Assembly: GCA_942159475.1 (NCBI GenBank)
Contig: OW804096.1
Span: 16,826,906 to 16,890,905 of the forward strand
Reading direction: 5' to 3'
DNA from: Sthenelais limicola
Taxonomy: Eukaryota > Annelida > Polychaeta > Phyllodocida > Sigalionidae
Length of the DNA: 64,000 nt
The notes under the pieces were generated by a model. That model made no database searches, was not told the DNA's origin, and was given only the letters and a program-made list of their open reading frames with translations. Positions 19,827-30,978 of the stretch are shown here, piece after piece. Made by a program: the position numbers and the translations under genes. Position 1 is the stretch's first letter. Each line of letters starts with the position of its first letter.

Positions 19827-20231
19827 GTGAGCCGTTTTAGGAAAATGAGTCAGAAGTCGCAAAAAATTGATTTTGTGATACCATCATATTTGAAAAGATG
19901 AGACCAAGGGGGTTCCAATGAATGTAAACATTAAGGGCATCTAATACATACATCTTTTCAGTTTGCTATTTTTATTTTTGAAAAAGAAGTTTGTAATATT
20001 TCTGGGTGGACAATTACTAGTAAAGTAACTAAATATACCCCATATGATGATCTAGGGAACGCATAGATATATTGAATGAACTGTCTTGAAATTTGGTACT
20101 TTTATTTATACAACCACAAGGACTAGACACTCTGAAGATGACAATATTCCAACAAAGAGATCTTGTAAATAATAGGCTTTGAAAAATATCATTTTTTACG
20201 ATTTGTGACTCATTTTCCTAAAACACATCAC
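19827..20231 (-). mobile_element. Family-2 MITE abutting the 72-bp array
   Basis: Ends GTGAGCCGTTTTAGGAAAAT and 'cattttcctaaaacacatcac'. Flanks ATCT and ATTT are a decayed 4-bp duplication. Confidence 0.85.
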
Positions 20232-20328
20232 ATTTTATGGAAGTTGCGGTGGAGGGTGGAATTCCTCGCTATTACTAGGTGGCGACACTGACTGGTCTCA
20301 TTCTCCTCCAGTATGTTACGCTGCTTAA

Positions 20329-21065
20329 AGAGATAAACCACAGTCATATGCACTGCTGCAGGCGGGAGTTCAAGGAACTAATGCATGAAAAATAAGGAGT
20401 GACAATAATTTTTTCAAACTTTGTCTTGAGAAAGAAGGTGGTTTGGGGATAACAAAAAGCAAAAAAAAATGAATCTCAACATGTTTTTTTCTCATTCTAG
20501 AGACCTCCAAAGTTTAGTATTGAAGTATGTGGGGAAAATGTATATTTTCTCAGTTTTTCCAAGATTTCAGAGAGACAAATGACATTTTTCAGTTGAAATG
20601 TCTTCTAAACATAGACACTATACAGGTTTACCCTCATGCATGAAAGAACAGGGTATCAACATATTTTAAACAATATTATTTAGCATTGAAAATCTTCAAT
20701 ATTCCTGTTTTTAACTCATTGGGAATCAGATTCAGTTGAATAACTTTTTTAAAAAGTCGGTGACCCCCATATTTTATTGCTTGAAAGGGTAAAGCAATAT
20801 GTTAGCTATGGCTACAGAGATTTTTAGGAAAAAGTTATTTTTAAATTTCTTTTCATACTGAAAAAACGAAAAAAATTGCCCTTTTCTCATAGACTTCTAT
20901 AGTGAACAACCCTAAATTTCAGGGCTCCCTGAAATGAAAACTAACCCGGTGACATATTGTTTTTTTTGGCTTTTTGAATTCACATAACCTTGTTCTTTCA
21001 CAAGGCAAAGTTGAAATAAAATGTTATTTTCAGTTTTTTTCCCAGTCGAACTGTGGTTTATCTCT
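20329..21065. mobile_element. TTAA-flanked TIR element (737 bp)
   Basis: TTAA at 20325-20328 and 21066-21069. Inverted ends AGAGATAAACCACAGT and complement. The interior is A/T-rich with no long ORF, so it is non-autonomous and of piggyBac- or Kolobok-like targeting. Confidence 0.85.
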
Positions 21066-21389
21066 TTAACTATCGGTTAAGTCCCGAAGCGTTAGCTCCG
21101 ATAGACTTAACTAAGTTAACCTAAAATAACACACATACTAAAGGTGTACATAAAAAGATGAACATAAAACAATTGCGTCTCCATCGTCCTAACTGTGGGT
21201 TTGGTACCTAAGTATGTGCTATGGGAATATTTGAAATTTAAGAAAGGTCTATCATGTCCTCTAATTTCCTGAGTTTTTTATGAATTCGTTGTTTTTTTCA
21301 GGAATATTCTTATGATTTTGTGTTTTGCTGATTTACAGTGACAATCTGGATCATATAGGATTAATACTGCTATTTGCTAGCTTCTATAT

Positions 21390-21797
21390 GTGATGTGTTT
21401 TAGGAAAATTAGTCATAAGTCGCAAAATTGATATTTTTCAAAGTGTTTTTTTCACAAGATCACATTAATGGAATGATCTGATTTTGAGAGAGTTCATCAC
21501 TTAGACTTATATCAATTGGTGTATTAAATGTCAGGACAATCTATATAATATATCTATTAGTTTTAAAGGTCCTCATACGGACTACATTTAGTTACTTTAC
21601 TGTTTACTGACCTCCAGAAATATTGGAAACTTTTTTTTTCAAAAACCAAAATATCAAACTTAAAATCTAGAAATACTTATTAGATTAATAGACTCTTTAC
21701 TATCATTGGAATCAGCTTGATCTCATCTTTTCAAATATAATGATATCTAAAAATCTATTTTTTGCGACTTATGACTTATTTTCCTGAAACACATCAC
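21390..21797 (+). mobile_element. Family-2 MITE
   Basis: TIRs GTGATGTGTTTTAGGAAAAT and 'attttcctgaaacacatcac', ATAT on both sides. Confidence 0.9.
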
Positions 21798-21977
21798 ATA
21801 TAATACCTATCTAGCCAGTGTTATCCTTACATTTTGTATTCCAAAAGGATTCCCAGAGTTTAAGAAGATGATAGAGAGTCAGACTGGAAAAAGTAAGATT
21901 TCGACGGGTCCTTTGAATAATTATTTTGGGAGTTAATGGGATTTGACACCAAGCAGTACAACACAAAATCCTTTAAT

Positions 21978-22213
21978 GGGTCAGATTGTCAGAAAACGTA
22001 CAATTGGCAGCTGTACGCACTTAGTAAATTTTGCTAAATTAGGCTGCAATTCGGTCAATACTTGGTAAATTCGAGTATATTCGGCATTGTATTGATTCTA
22101 GCAATCTGTTTGGATGAGGTTGAACTGTATTTTGAACTTTATTTCTGTCCTAAATTTGGGTTATTTCAGAGAATTGATGAAGGTCAATTGTACAATTTCT
22201 GACGATCTGACCC
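21978..22213 (+). mobile_element. Family-1 MITE
   Basis: TIRs GGGTCAGATTGTC and GACGATCTGACCC, with a clear TAAT duplication on both sides. Confidence 0.9.
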
Positions 22214-22340
22214 TAATACTCTATCTGGTTGACCCCCTTTGGATGGGTCTGGAATCAATAGATCACTAAATAGAAAATTTCATTTTTTTACGGAAATTAG
22301 CTGAGAATGCAGCTTTAACTACATAGTAGTTTAATTATAT

Positions 22341-22577
22341 GGGTCTAATTTTCAGAAAATGCACATTATTGGCAGCTCTACACATTTAGTGAATTCTGCC
22401 AAATAAGAATGAAAAATGATGAATACCAAGTATATCCGAGTATATTTGGGATCGCATTGATTTAAAGCATCAGTTCTGTTATGTTAACCTGCATTTTGAA
22501 GCTGATTTGTGCCTTAAATGTGGGCTATTTGAGTGGATTGGTGAAGGCGAATTGTACATTTCCTGAAAATCTGACCC
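22341..22577 (+). mobile_element. Family-1 MITE
   Basis: Ends GGGTCTAATTTTCAG and 'cctgaaaatctgaccc'. The flanks (ATAT, AGAA) no longer match. Confidence 0.85.
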
Positions 22578-22943
22578 AGAAATCAGGCACAGTATTAATC
22601 ACTTCTCCTTGTGTACCAATATTGAGAATGAGAATGCAATTCTTGTCCCACGGCTTGTACAGTAGAGGTGGAAATATCGTTTTTATATCAGCTGCTCCGG
22701 GTTGTCATGATTCTTCTCTAGTTGAAGACGAGAAATAAAAAAAAGTTGTTTTCCTGTTGGTTTATTTACGATATCATTCGGACGTGTGTTGCCCGTCGTC
22801 AGTATAATAATAAAACTGATTATAAAGTTCACCTCTTGTGATGGTCACTGTATTCTTGTAATGATAATTATTACACCTTGGTCTAGGGTCGATTGGGTCC
22901 CTGATCGATTGTTGTAAGATCACACGTAACAAAGATAAAATAG

Positions 22944-23008
22944 TTTCACCAATATACTATAGGTCATATAAATGATATCTAAAGTCCATCATGCACGATG
23001 GGAAAGGA
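22944..23008 (-). mobile_element. Family-3 MITE internal fragment
   Basis: 'tttcaccaatatactatagg' and 'catcatgcacgatgggaaag' match the middle of family-3 copies. Both ends are missing. Confidence 0.55.
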
Positions 23009-23122
23009 GGACTTATAATATTATTATATTAGGCCTATATGGCTCTTCTCCCTCGTGCACGCTCTCTCTCTCTGTCTTCTCCTTGTGCCTTCTCTCTTCC
23101 CTGTCAGTGTCATTCTCTATCT

Positions 23123-23357
23123 GGGTCAGATTTTCAGAAAATGTACAATTGGCAGCAGTACACATTTAGGAAATTCTGCTAAATTAGGCTGTAATTTGGT
23201 CAATGCTAGGTTAATTCCAATATATTTGGCATTGCATTGATTCTAGCAATCGCTTTGGTTAGGTTGAATTGTATTTTGAACTTTATTTTCGTCTGAAATT
23301 TGGGTTATTTGAGAAAATTGGCGAAGTTGAGTTGTACATTTTCTGAAAATCTGACCC
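23123..23357 (+). mobile_element. Family-1 MITE
   Basis: Intact TIRs, ATCT on both sides as a 4-bp duplication. Confidence 0.9.
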
Positions 23358-23386
23358 ATCTTGGCACTGTACAACACATGATATAC

Positions 23387-23600
23387 GGGTCAGGGCGTTA
23401 GGAATTGTACAATCTGCCTTCAATGCCTTCAAGACAAAAGTGGTATTTAAAATGTATGTATGATGTACAGTTCAGCATGATGTAAAGAACAGTTTAGTTT
23501 AATGAAAAAAATACCAAAATAATACTCAAATCTACGTTGTTTTATCATTTGTTCAGCATTAAATCTTCAGAACTTACGAAATATACACACTGATCATTGA
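23387..23600 (-). mobile_element. Family-1 MITE, strongly decayed
   Basis: GGGTCAGGGCGTTAGGAATT and 'acaatctgccttca' identify the left part. The right terminal repeat is not recognisable. Confidence 0.5.
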
Positions 23601-23767
23601 ACGTCATTGAACATTATACTGGTTTTGCATTTGGTACTATGAGAGATCTTATAATAATATTAACCCCTATAATGGTGCAATGTTCATTAGGCACAATAGT
23701 AATAATATACTCCTCCCACTGAGTGGTAACGCTGGTTATATATAATGGTTTAGGTCAATGCACAATA

Positions 23768-24350
23768 GGGGAGTTGCATAGCCGCCATTTTGAATCCTGA
23801 TTCGCATGGCATTATGGGACTAATGGTAGAGTGTAAAATCTATTAAAAACATGACATGTTTTGCATGGACTATTTATCACTGCTCTAATGTCAATACCCA
23901 TGTGTTATATGGGTCAGATTTTAAGAAAATGTACAATTGGCACCTCTACATATTTAGGAGGTTCTCTTAAATTAGGTTGAAAAATGAAGAATACCTGGAA
24001 TATCTGAGTGTATTTGGTATGACATTGATTTAAAGTATCAGTTCTGTTATGTTAAATTGCATTTTGAACCTCATTTTTTGTCTAAAATGAGGGTTATTTG
24101 AGAGGATTAGTGAAGGCGAATTGTACATTTTTTGAAAATCTGACCCATATATGTTTCCATAAAACAAGTCCTCATCTTTCCCATCATGCATTTGGTTTTT
24201 ATAGAACATTTATAAAAGCTGTGATATTCGTGAAAACATTCTTGCAATTTTTATAAAAAAATGTTGCCAAATATTCGTATGTCAGACTTCATAAAAATTC
24301 ATCCCATGGTGCACTGTATCAGACATGCGCAGTGACACATGCAAGTCCCC
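23768..24350 (+). mobile_element. Family-3 MITE interrupted by a family-1 MITE
   Basis: Left GGGGAGTTGCATAGCCGCCA, right 'gacacatgcaagtcccc', flanked by TA. Family-1 sequence occupies 23911-24146. Removing it gives a normal-length family-3 element. Confidence 0.9.
23911..24146 (+). mobile_element. Family-1 MITE nested in a family-3 MITE
   Basis: GGGTCAGATTTTAAG to GAAAATCTGACCC, with ATAT duplicated at both junctions. Confidence 0.9.
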
Positions 24351-24365
24351 TATTGCTTGTTCTGA

Positions 24366-24520
24366 ACATTTTGTAAATTCTGCTAATTCGGATGAAAAAT
24401 GATAAATACTAGACCATGTATAATCTCAGTAAATAATATTATATGGTATTACGTAGATTTTAAAAGTCTGTTTGTTTCTGTTAAACTGTATTTTGAGTTT
24501 TTGTCTTTAACTTTTTATGT
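24366..24520 (+). mobile_element. Family-1 MITE internal fragment
   Basis: 'ttttgtaaattctgctaatt' and 'ttctgttaaactgtattttg' correspond to family-1 internal blocks. Terminal repeats are lost. Confidence 0.5.
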
Positions 24521-24769
24521 TATATCACCCATTTAAATTTATTATTACCATTTTTCCATAATCGCTAATAATGTTAATACCATACTGTGTTATGCACATC
24601 TATACTATCCAGGATCTGCCTCAAGGTTACGTTAACATAATATTATACCAAGCTATACCAAGAATGTACCTGCTTAGAAAATACAGTTCTATCGTAAATG
24701 AAAAAAAACCTGTATTTTGAAGTATCAGAAATCTTCTGCATTAAAGTTGTGTCAGAAGTGAGTCTTATA

Positions 24770-25045
24770 CTTGCCCTCTCCCTCCCTTTGTTTCTCACCT
24801 CCCCCACCCTTACCCTTCACCCTCTCCCTCTCTCCCCTCTCTCCTCCCTTTCTCTCCCGGCTCTCCCTCCCTCTCTTCCTCTCCCCCTCTCCCCCTTCCT
24901 TGATCTCTCTCCTCTCTCCCTCCCTCTCTAGCTCCCCATTTCTCCCTCCCTCCTCCCTCTCCCCCCCCCCGGCTCTCCCTCGATCCCTCTCTAGTTCCCC
25001 ATCTCTTCCAGCTCTCCCTCTCTAGCTCTCTCTATCCCTCTAATA
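24770..25045. repeat. Pyrimidine (CT-rich) tract
   Basis: About 275 bp almost purely C/T on the plus strand, with 'ctccctctct' and 'ctagctctc' subrepeats. Leu/Pro/Ser-rich ORFs here are compositional artefacts. Confidence 0.9.
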
Positions 25046-25085
25046 TTAATAACTAATGTCTAAGTATTCATACCGTTATGTATAT

Positions 25086-25326
25086 GGGTCAGATCGTCAG
25101 GAATTGTACAATTGACCTTCATCAATTCTCTGAAATAACCCAAATTTAGGACAGAAATAAAGTCCAAAACACAGTTCAACCTAATCCAAACAGATTGCTA
25201 GAATCAATACAATGCCGAATATACTCGAATTTACCAAGTAGGCTATTGACCAAATTGCAGCCTAATTTAGCAAAATTTACTAAGTGCGTTCAGCTGCCAA
25301 TTGTACGTTTTCTGAAAATCTTACCC
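25086..25326 (-). mobile_element. Family-1 MITE
   Basis: Ends GGGTCAGATCGTCAGGAATT and GAAAATCTTACCC, ATAT on both sides. Confidence 0.9.
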
Positions 25327-25869
25327 ATATCCTGTGGCTTAGTTGTGGTACTCTAAAAGCCCGGCCCATGTAACCTTTCTGCACCAAGATCGCTCCCAGT
25401 CATGGGGCACAATTATTTAGCGTTTGCGTCACCGCCTGTTACGGGGACACAACTTTTGATGACATCAGAGGTTCGTGGGCTGCGTCCCATTATTGCGTCA
25501 TGACTTTACAACCCCAGTCTGAATGGTGACGTTGGTTGTCACAGGGCAATGTTGTGACTGGGGCAAATCTAATTTGTGAGAAATGGGTCGGAATGATTGT
25601 CAATTGCGGCTAAATGGGTGAAGTGGCTTGTTAAATTAGCACTCCACTACATACATGAGGGCCATGTCACAACACAATGTACAATCAGGGAGTTGACACA
25701 AATTTTCATTAATTCAATATCAAAATATCTGTATTCTATTTAATACCACTACCACTGTTTACAATATGTGGTGTTATTTGTAGGAGTGATAGCTGGTGTA
25801 TCTATATGCGCTTCGAGTCATATTCATGACTATATGCACCAAAGTTCAAAACAACTGTACTAAATTTAT
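25327..25869. other. Intergenic stretch, nothing recognised
   Basis: Contains a short imperfect hairpin with CCCCAGTC/GACTGGGG arms (about 25510-25563). No gene is supported. Confidence 0.4.
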
Positions 25870-26060
25870 AAGGTCATTTACCAGGTCATCCTATGGAGTA
25901 TATTTAGCTACTTACTAGTAATTATGCACACAGAAATATTGCAAACATTTTTGTTAAGCATAACACAAATCAAGCATAAAATATAGAAATAGTTTTTAAT
26001 ATGTTTCCTAAATGTTCACATCATTATCTCTAAATCTATTTTTCCACTTATGACTGGTCT
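25870..26060 (+). mobile_element. Family-2 MITE internal fragment, old
   Basis: 'gagtatatttagctacttac' and 'cagaaatattgcaaacattt' match the family-2 interior. Ends are absent. Confidence 0.5.
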
Positions 26061-27314
26061 CTCACTCATGTTGTTCAACACTTTCTGTCACCAATTTTTC
26101 ATCACACGTTTTTACTCTAATCACATCTAAAACCCAACAAACAACCGTGTATGGTTATTAGTTGTATATCAATATGTTCTGTATTTTAAAAATACCAGCG
26201 ATTATTCTACAGGAAAATATTAATTCTCGATAGATGTTCACTATGGACATATTGTTTCCTAATTACATACGATTCCCTCTTAAATTGATGAGTGTAAATT
26301 ATGTTGTATATCAGGGTAATTATGTTGTAAGAGATAGAATGTAAGCTGAAAACATCATACATATATGAGAGCTTATAGTAAAACAAACTAATTTTTCTAT
26401 GACACATCATATTTTTTCGTGTAGTGCTGTTTAGGGTCTAGCTATCGTAGTAATATTGTAGAAACTAGACTAAATATCAAGGGTCAGGGAGGATGACAAC
26501 TCTAGGGTGGGGGTGGGGGGTCAACTGAAAGCATTGAAGATTACAACATGTTTCAGCTAGTTAATTTTTTTAAACTTATTCAGACATATTGAATGGAAAA
26601 CTAATAAAACTCTCCGTGTGTTAATTAATTTATCGAGGATGGCAATGTGTGGGGATAATGTATCATCCCACTCATGGAAGATTAGGGAAAAGTATAGTAT
26701 TTGTGATGTGTCAAGCTCCCAATCGTACCCTATGAGACCATCTTTCCAGTTCCAATAGAACAATTATTCATTACATTGGCATTACGTTGGCACCCTACCT
26801 AATAATATTTTGTCAGCACCAATCCATTAAAAATATAGGCCTTTATACATAATCAAAATATGGTGGCTTTCAGAAATACTATGATCGTATTTTTTAAAAC
26901 AATTCTCAAGCAATTTACCCATTATTTACATGTTTTGCACTAATAAATCTCATTTAAATATTGAAATATTGCAAAGAAATATAGCTACCTTTAGAGTGAA
27001 AATTCCTTGGTTGTAATCCTGGATACACAAAACACAGGAGGTTTATCCTGCCACTATGTGACTTATGTGGGATGGTGGACTCACATTGATACAAGTGTTT
27101 AGTGGGGGGAACATTCCCGTGACACGGTAAACACTGCGCTGTCGTCTGCTGGGTAATTAGGTTTCCCGCCTTATCTGTGTGTGTGTGTACACGCAAAGAG
27201 CGTAAATATAATCTCTTTGGTAGGCTACGTACGAGTAGTAAGCACTCGTGTTTGTCAGTTTTGTATCAATACACCAGAACTTCCTTATACATGTGTGTAT
27301 GTGTCAGAGAAGGT
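26061..27314. other. AT-rich stretch, nothing recognised
   Basis: No exon with plausible splice sites or known domain, no RNA gene and no TIR pair could be supported on either strand. Confidence 0.45.
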
Positions 27315-27870
27315 GGGGGGGGGGGGGGGGGGGGAGCAGGGAAGAGGGGGAGAGAGGTGGGAGAGAATTAAAGTGGATGAAGCCGGGGGAGGAAGGGATA
27401 AAGAGAAAGGGGAGAAAAGGATAGCGAGAGAATGCGATGTAGGGAGACTGAGCTAGACTGATATAGGGAGAGAAAGTGGAGACGGAGAGACGGAGAAAGA
27501 GGGAGAGAACGATTCAAGGGAGAGAGAGAGGTTGAGAGAGAGAAGAGTGAGTGAGAGCGAGGGGGAAAGAGAGAAGAGAGGGGGAGGAGAGAGAGAGGGA
27601 GAGGGGGGGAGAGAGAGGGGGAGAGAGAGGGGGAGAGAGGGGGAGACAGCGAGGGGGGAGACAGAGAGGGGAGAGAGAGGGGGAGAGGGGGAGAGAGAGA
27701 GGGGAGAGAGAGAGGGGGAGAGAGAGAGGGGGAGAGAGGGGGAGACAGAGGGAGAGACCGAGCTAGACAGGGGGAGAGAGAGGGAGAGAGGGGGAGAGAG
27801 GGAGAGAGGGGGGGGGGGGGGCGGGGGAGAGAAGGGGAGAGAATGCAAAAGAGGAGAGTGAGAAAAGAGC
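27315..27870. repeat. Poly-G followed by a 500-bp purine tract
   Basis: A run of about 20 G is followed by almost pure A/G sequence built of 'gggagagaga' variants to about 27870. The polypurine-polypyrimidine mirror symmetry favours triplex (H-DNA) formation. Arg/Glu/Gly-rich and Ser/Pro-rich ORFs on both strands are artefacts. Confidence 0.95.
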
Positions 27871-28268
27871 GCAGGGGAAAGAGGTATCAATGCTGTATAC
27901 ATACCCCTGATGCATGCACCCATGAGGACTGATGGGAAGAGAATGTATAAGACATTAATTAACTAATTTTGATTAGCCTCAGGCTGCTATTGTAGGAACC
28001 CCAAAGCGGATAGGAATCACAGTCATGTAGCTACAGCTGTTCTGTATGCAGTGTTCTGTATGCTACATGCAATCTTTGCCTATTTAATTACGAGTATAAG
28101 CCAAGCGTTACTTAATTTCTTTATAAATAAATGCGGTGCCACTGTACATCGCACAAGCATTGCATGGGAAGCTATGGGAATAGTGCCTTTCCTTCCTTTG
28201 ACTATCCAGTTCCCTGGCGGGAAGCATTGATTCGCAGCACAGTCTGTAGGTGGCAGCCTGTAGGCCTA
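27871..28268. other. Intergenic stretch, nothing recognised
   Basis: No supported gene or element between the purine tract and the TIR element at 28269. Confidence 0.4.
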
Positions 28269-28462
28269 CCGTAGTGGTCCGTTCATAAGCCTGGGATTGT
28301 ATTTCTTTCGACCCCACTTTATCCCCGGCTTGCAATTGAGATAAGCTTTTAATCAAATATTAGATTTTAAAAGATTGTGTTTCTTTTATGACCCCTACAC
28401 CCCCGGCCTGTATTCGAGAGAGGCTTTTAAACGGGTCCCCGCTTACAAACGGACCACTGCAG
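28269..28462. mobile_element. TA-flanked TIR element, CCGTAGTGG family, copy 1
   Basis: CCGTAGTGGTCCGTTCATAA at the left pairs with 'cttacaaacggaccactgca' at the right. TA lies on both sides. A shorter relative lies at 56227-56332. The TA target hints at Tc1/mariner-type mobilisation, as inference only. Confidence 0.7.
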
Positions 28463-28540
28463 TATTTCACGTATTTGCCTGCAGGTGGCGGGGGCAGTTT
28501 CTTGTTCACGGCAGACGGCAGCAAGCGAGGACAACAAACG

Positions 28541-28580
28541 CTGCTACCACTTTGCTAGATGAAAATGGGGCCTCAGGCCC
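28541..28580 (+). repeat. 40-bp segment with an inverted copy at 45112-45150
   Basis: 'ctgctaccactttgctagat' plus 'aatggggcctcaggcc' occurs in reverse complement at 45112-45150 with about one mismatch. The class is unknown. Confidence 0.7.
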
Positions 28581-28837
28581 CACCGCCAACAGCGCGCATG
28601 AATACAAAAATCACTAAACAGAGCTAGCAGCAAGGCGCATCCATCACTACGTATATAGTAGCATGATTCCTATTTGTTCTTTAGAAATTAATAAAAAAGG
28701 TGTGGATAACTTTAAAATGCTATAGATATTGATTTAAGTCCACAGAATATCCAATCTTTTGTCATCAACAAAAATACGAAACTAAACGTTGTGTATCTGG
28801 GCCTCTGAGACTGAGGTGTTAGTGTGTAAGACAGAAC

Positions 28838-29725
28838 GGGGGCGGTGGGGTGATCGGCGGGGGAGGTGGGGGGGGGGGAGGGGATGAGATCGGCGGAGGG
28901 GGGGGCTGAGATCGGCGGAGGGGGGCTGAGATCGGAGGGCGGGGGGGGGGGGGGGGCGCTGAGATCGGCGGGGGGGGGGGGGGGGCTGAGATCGGCGGGC
29001 GGGGTTCACACGTACTTATCATTACAGGGCCGCTGAGATCGGCGGGGGGGGCTGAGATCGGCGGGGGGAATGAGATCGGCGGGGGGGGATGAGATCGGCG
29101 GGGGGGCTGAGATCGGCGGGGGCGCGCTGAGATCGGCGGGGGGGCTGAGATCGGCGGGGGGGCGCTGAGATCGGCGGGGGGGCGCTGAGATCGGCGGGGG
29201 GCTGAGATCGGTGGGGGCGCTGGCTGAGATTGGCGGGGGGGCTGAGATTGGCGGGGGGGGGGGCTGAGATTGGTGGGGGGGGGGGCTGAGATTGGTGTGG
29301 GGGGGGGGAATCCAGTGGGTGGGTGAGATTGGCGGGTGAGAGATCGGCGGGGAGAATCAGTGCATGGGGGCTGAGATCAGCGGGGAGGGGGGAGATCAGC
29401 AGCGGGGGAGATCGGCGGAGGGAATCAGTGGGGGGGATGAGAGCATGGGTGAGATCAGCAGGGGGGGTAAATCTGAGGGGGTGGGGCGGGGGGGGGGGGT
29501 TGAGATTGGTGGGGGGTAAATTGAGATTGGCGGGGGGCTGAGATCGGCAGGGGGGGGAATCGAAATCGGTGGGGGGATGAGATCCATGGGGGGCTTGAGA
29601 TCGGCGGGGGTTGAGATCTGTGGAGAGTGGGGGGTTTAAATCGGTTGGGGGTCAGGGGTGAGATCGAGGGTGAGTGATCAGTGGGTGAGCAATTGCGGGT
29701 GAGTGATTGGGGGGAGGTTGGGTGG
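28838..29725. repeat. G-rich minisatellite, about 18-22-bp unit
   Basis: More than 30 units of 'gctgagatcggcgg' plus a variable G run, degenerating to the right. The plus strand is packed with runs of four or more G, so G-quadruplex formation is expected. Pro/Arg-rich minus-strand ORFs are artefacts. Confidence 0.95.
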
Positions 29726-30016
29726 ATTATATTTCCTGACAGAACACATCTCAGCTCCAAATAGTCATAGAAACCCCATTCAAATTTTGTTCTAATTCAC
29801 TCAGTATAACTAAGCTTGGGAGAATGTTATATTTGTGGATATTGTTAGTAGATAGATAAAGGTTATGACGCACCAATAAAATAGGCCTGGCTGACATTAT
29901 ACCACTCTGAAATTAGGCCTATAGATATGTATCATCTTTTTAAAATGAATCAGTGGGGAAAAATATCACTCAAGTCGTCATCTTCGATAAGTCATTTTAT
30001 TTGGTCCAATATTTCG
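29726..30016. other. Intergenic, nothing recognised
   Basis: No gene or element could be supported. Confidence 0.4.
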
Positions 30017-30048
30017 CCCTATAGGGGGGGGCTTCTTCAGGGACAATG
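30017..30048 (-). other. Degenerate hammerhead-like motif
   Basis: On the minus strand it reads CCTGAAGAAGCCC, a short loop, then GGGCGAAATATTGG. The layout CTGAnGA-stem-GAAA follows the hammerhead core, but U is replaced by A in CUGAUGA, which should abolish cleavage. Possibly an end of a Penelope-like element. Confidence 0.35.
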
Positions 30049-30623
30049 ATGGTTGAAGACGGGAGGCTACTTTTATATGGGAAATGTGTTAGGCACCACA
30101 ACACATAATGTGTCTTAAATGTGTTAGGCACTGCGACACATAATGTGTCTTAAATGTGTTAGAATATGATGAAATATGGAATTGAATAAAGTGGTGTTGT
30201 TTGAGTTCTAGGGTTTAAGTTTAAGTTGGTAAACAATTTTTTGATATATGTAATATAGTATAAGATGGGACTATAATTTTAAGCCCGTGTGTAGGAACTT
30301 TAGTAATGAAACATAGGTCGAATCTATAATTTTAAGTTCGACTGATACTTTTAGGGTTGATTTAGTATGTATTTTAATCAAGTTCAAGGTATCCATTTTA
30401 AAATGAAAATGTCTTTTTATTTACCAATTTTTACCACCCCTTTTTGATCGCGTCTAAATCAATATCAAAGACTTCATAATAGCATGGAAATACTTTCTGG
30501 GCCACTTTTAGCAGGGCCAAAATTTAGTGGGGTCAGCGGGGAAGATACTGTGTCGGTGGAAATCTAGGGTAGGGGGGGGGGGATGAGCAGTGGGAGTGAT
30601 AACGGAAATATTATTAGCTTTAA

Positions 30624-30974
30624 CCCATTCAGGACAGCGCTGCCAATGTTGCGTTTTGCTTGACAACCAGGCGTGGGAAAAGAACATTCATTTGCTGACG
30701 TCTGTGGGAAATATACACATCACATGAGGACGATGCTCCACCGCGTCCACTTTTCTCCGGATGAGGCACATTCTAATAACATCATGTAACTTAAGGACGG
30801 CCTGTTATGTTGCCACCACTAAATAACGTTGTTATTATGATGCTTTTTGGCAATACGCGCCCTTTCCCACGGAGTGCTTTATCGCATTACGCGTCCTACA
30901 CATGGGAGTTGCTTTAAGGCAATACGTGGCCACAGGCATGGGAATGCTTTAAGGCAATATGCGGCCTGAATGGG
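30624..30974. mobile_element. TTAA-flanked TIR element (351 bp)
   Basis: TTAA at 30620-30623 and 30975-30978 with inverted ends CCCATTCAGG. Near the right end, 'ctttaaggcaatac' type subrepeats occur three times. The CCC terminus plus TTAA resembles piggyBac MITEs. Confidence 0.85.
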
Positions 30975-30978
30975 TTAA

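Noticed and set aside
19159..19830. 223-residue plus-strand ORF of 24-residue repeats
   Set aside because: It is the 72-bp intronic array read in a frame that never meets a stop because 72 is divisible by three. The array is explained by the Epac splice-site duplication.
27453..27923. Ser/Pro/Leu-rich and Arg/Glu/Gly-rich ORFs
   Set aside because: Artefacts of the purine-pyrimidine tract.
28782..29760. Pro-rich minus-strand ORFs
   Set aside because: Artefacts of the G-rich minisatellite.
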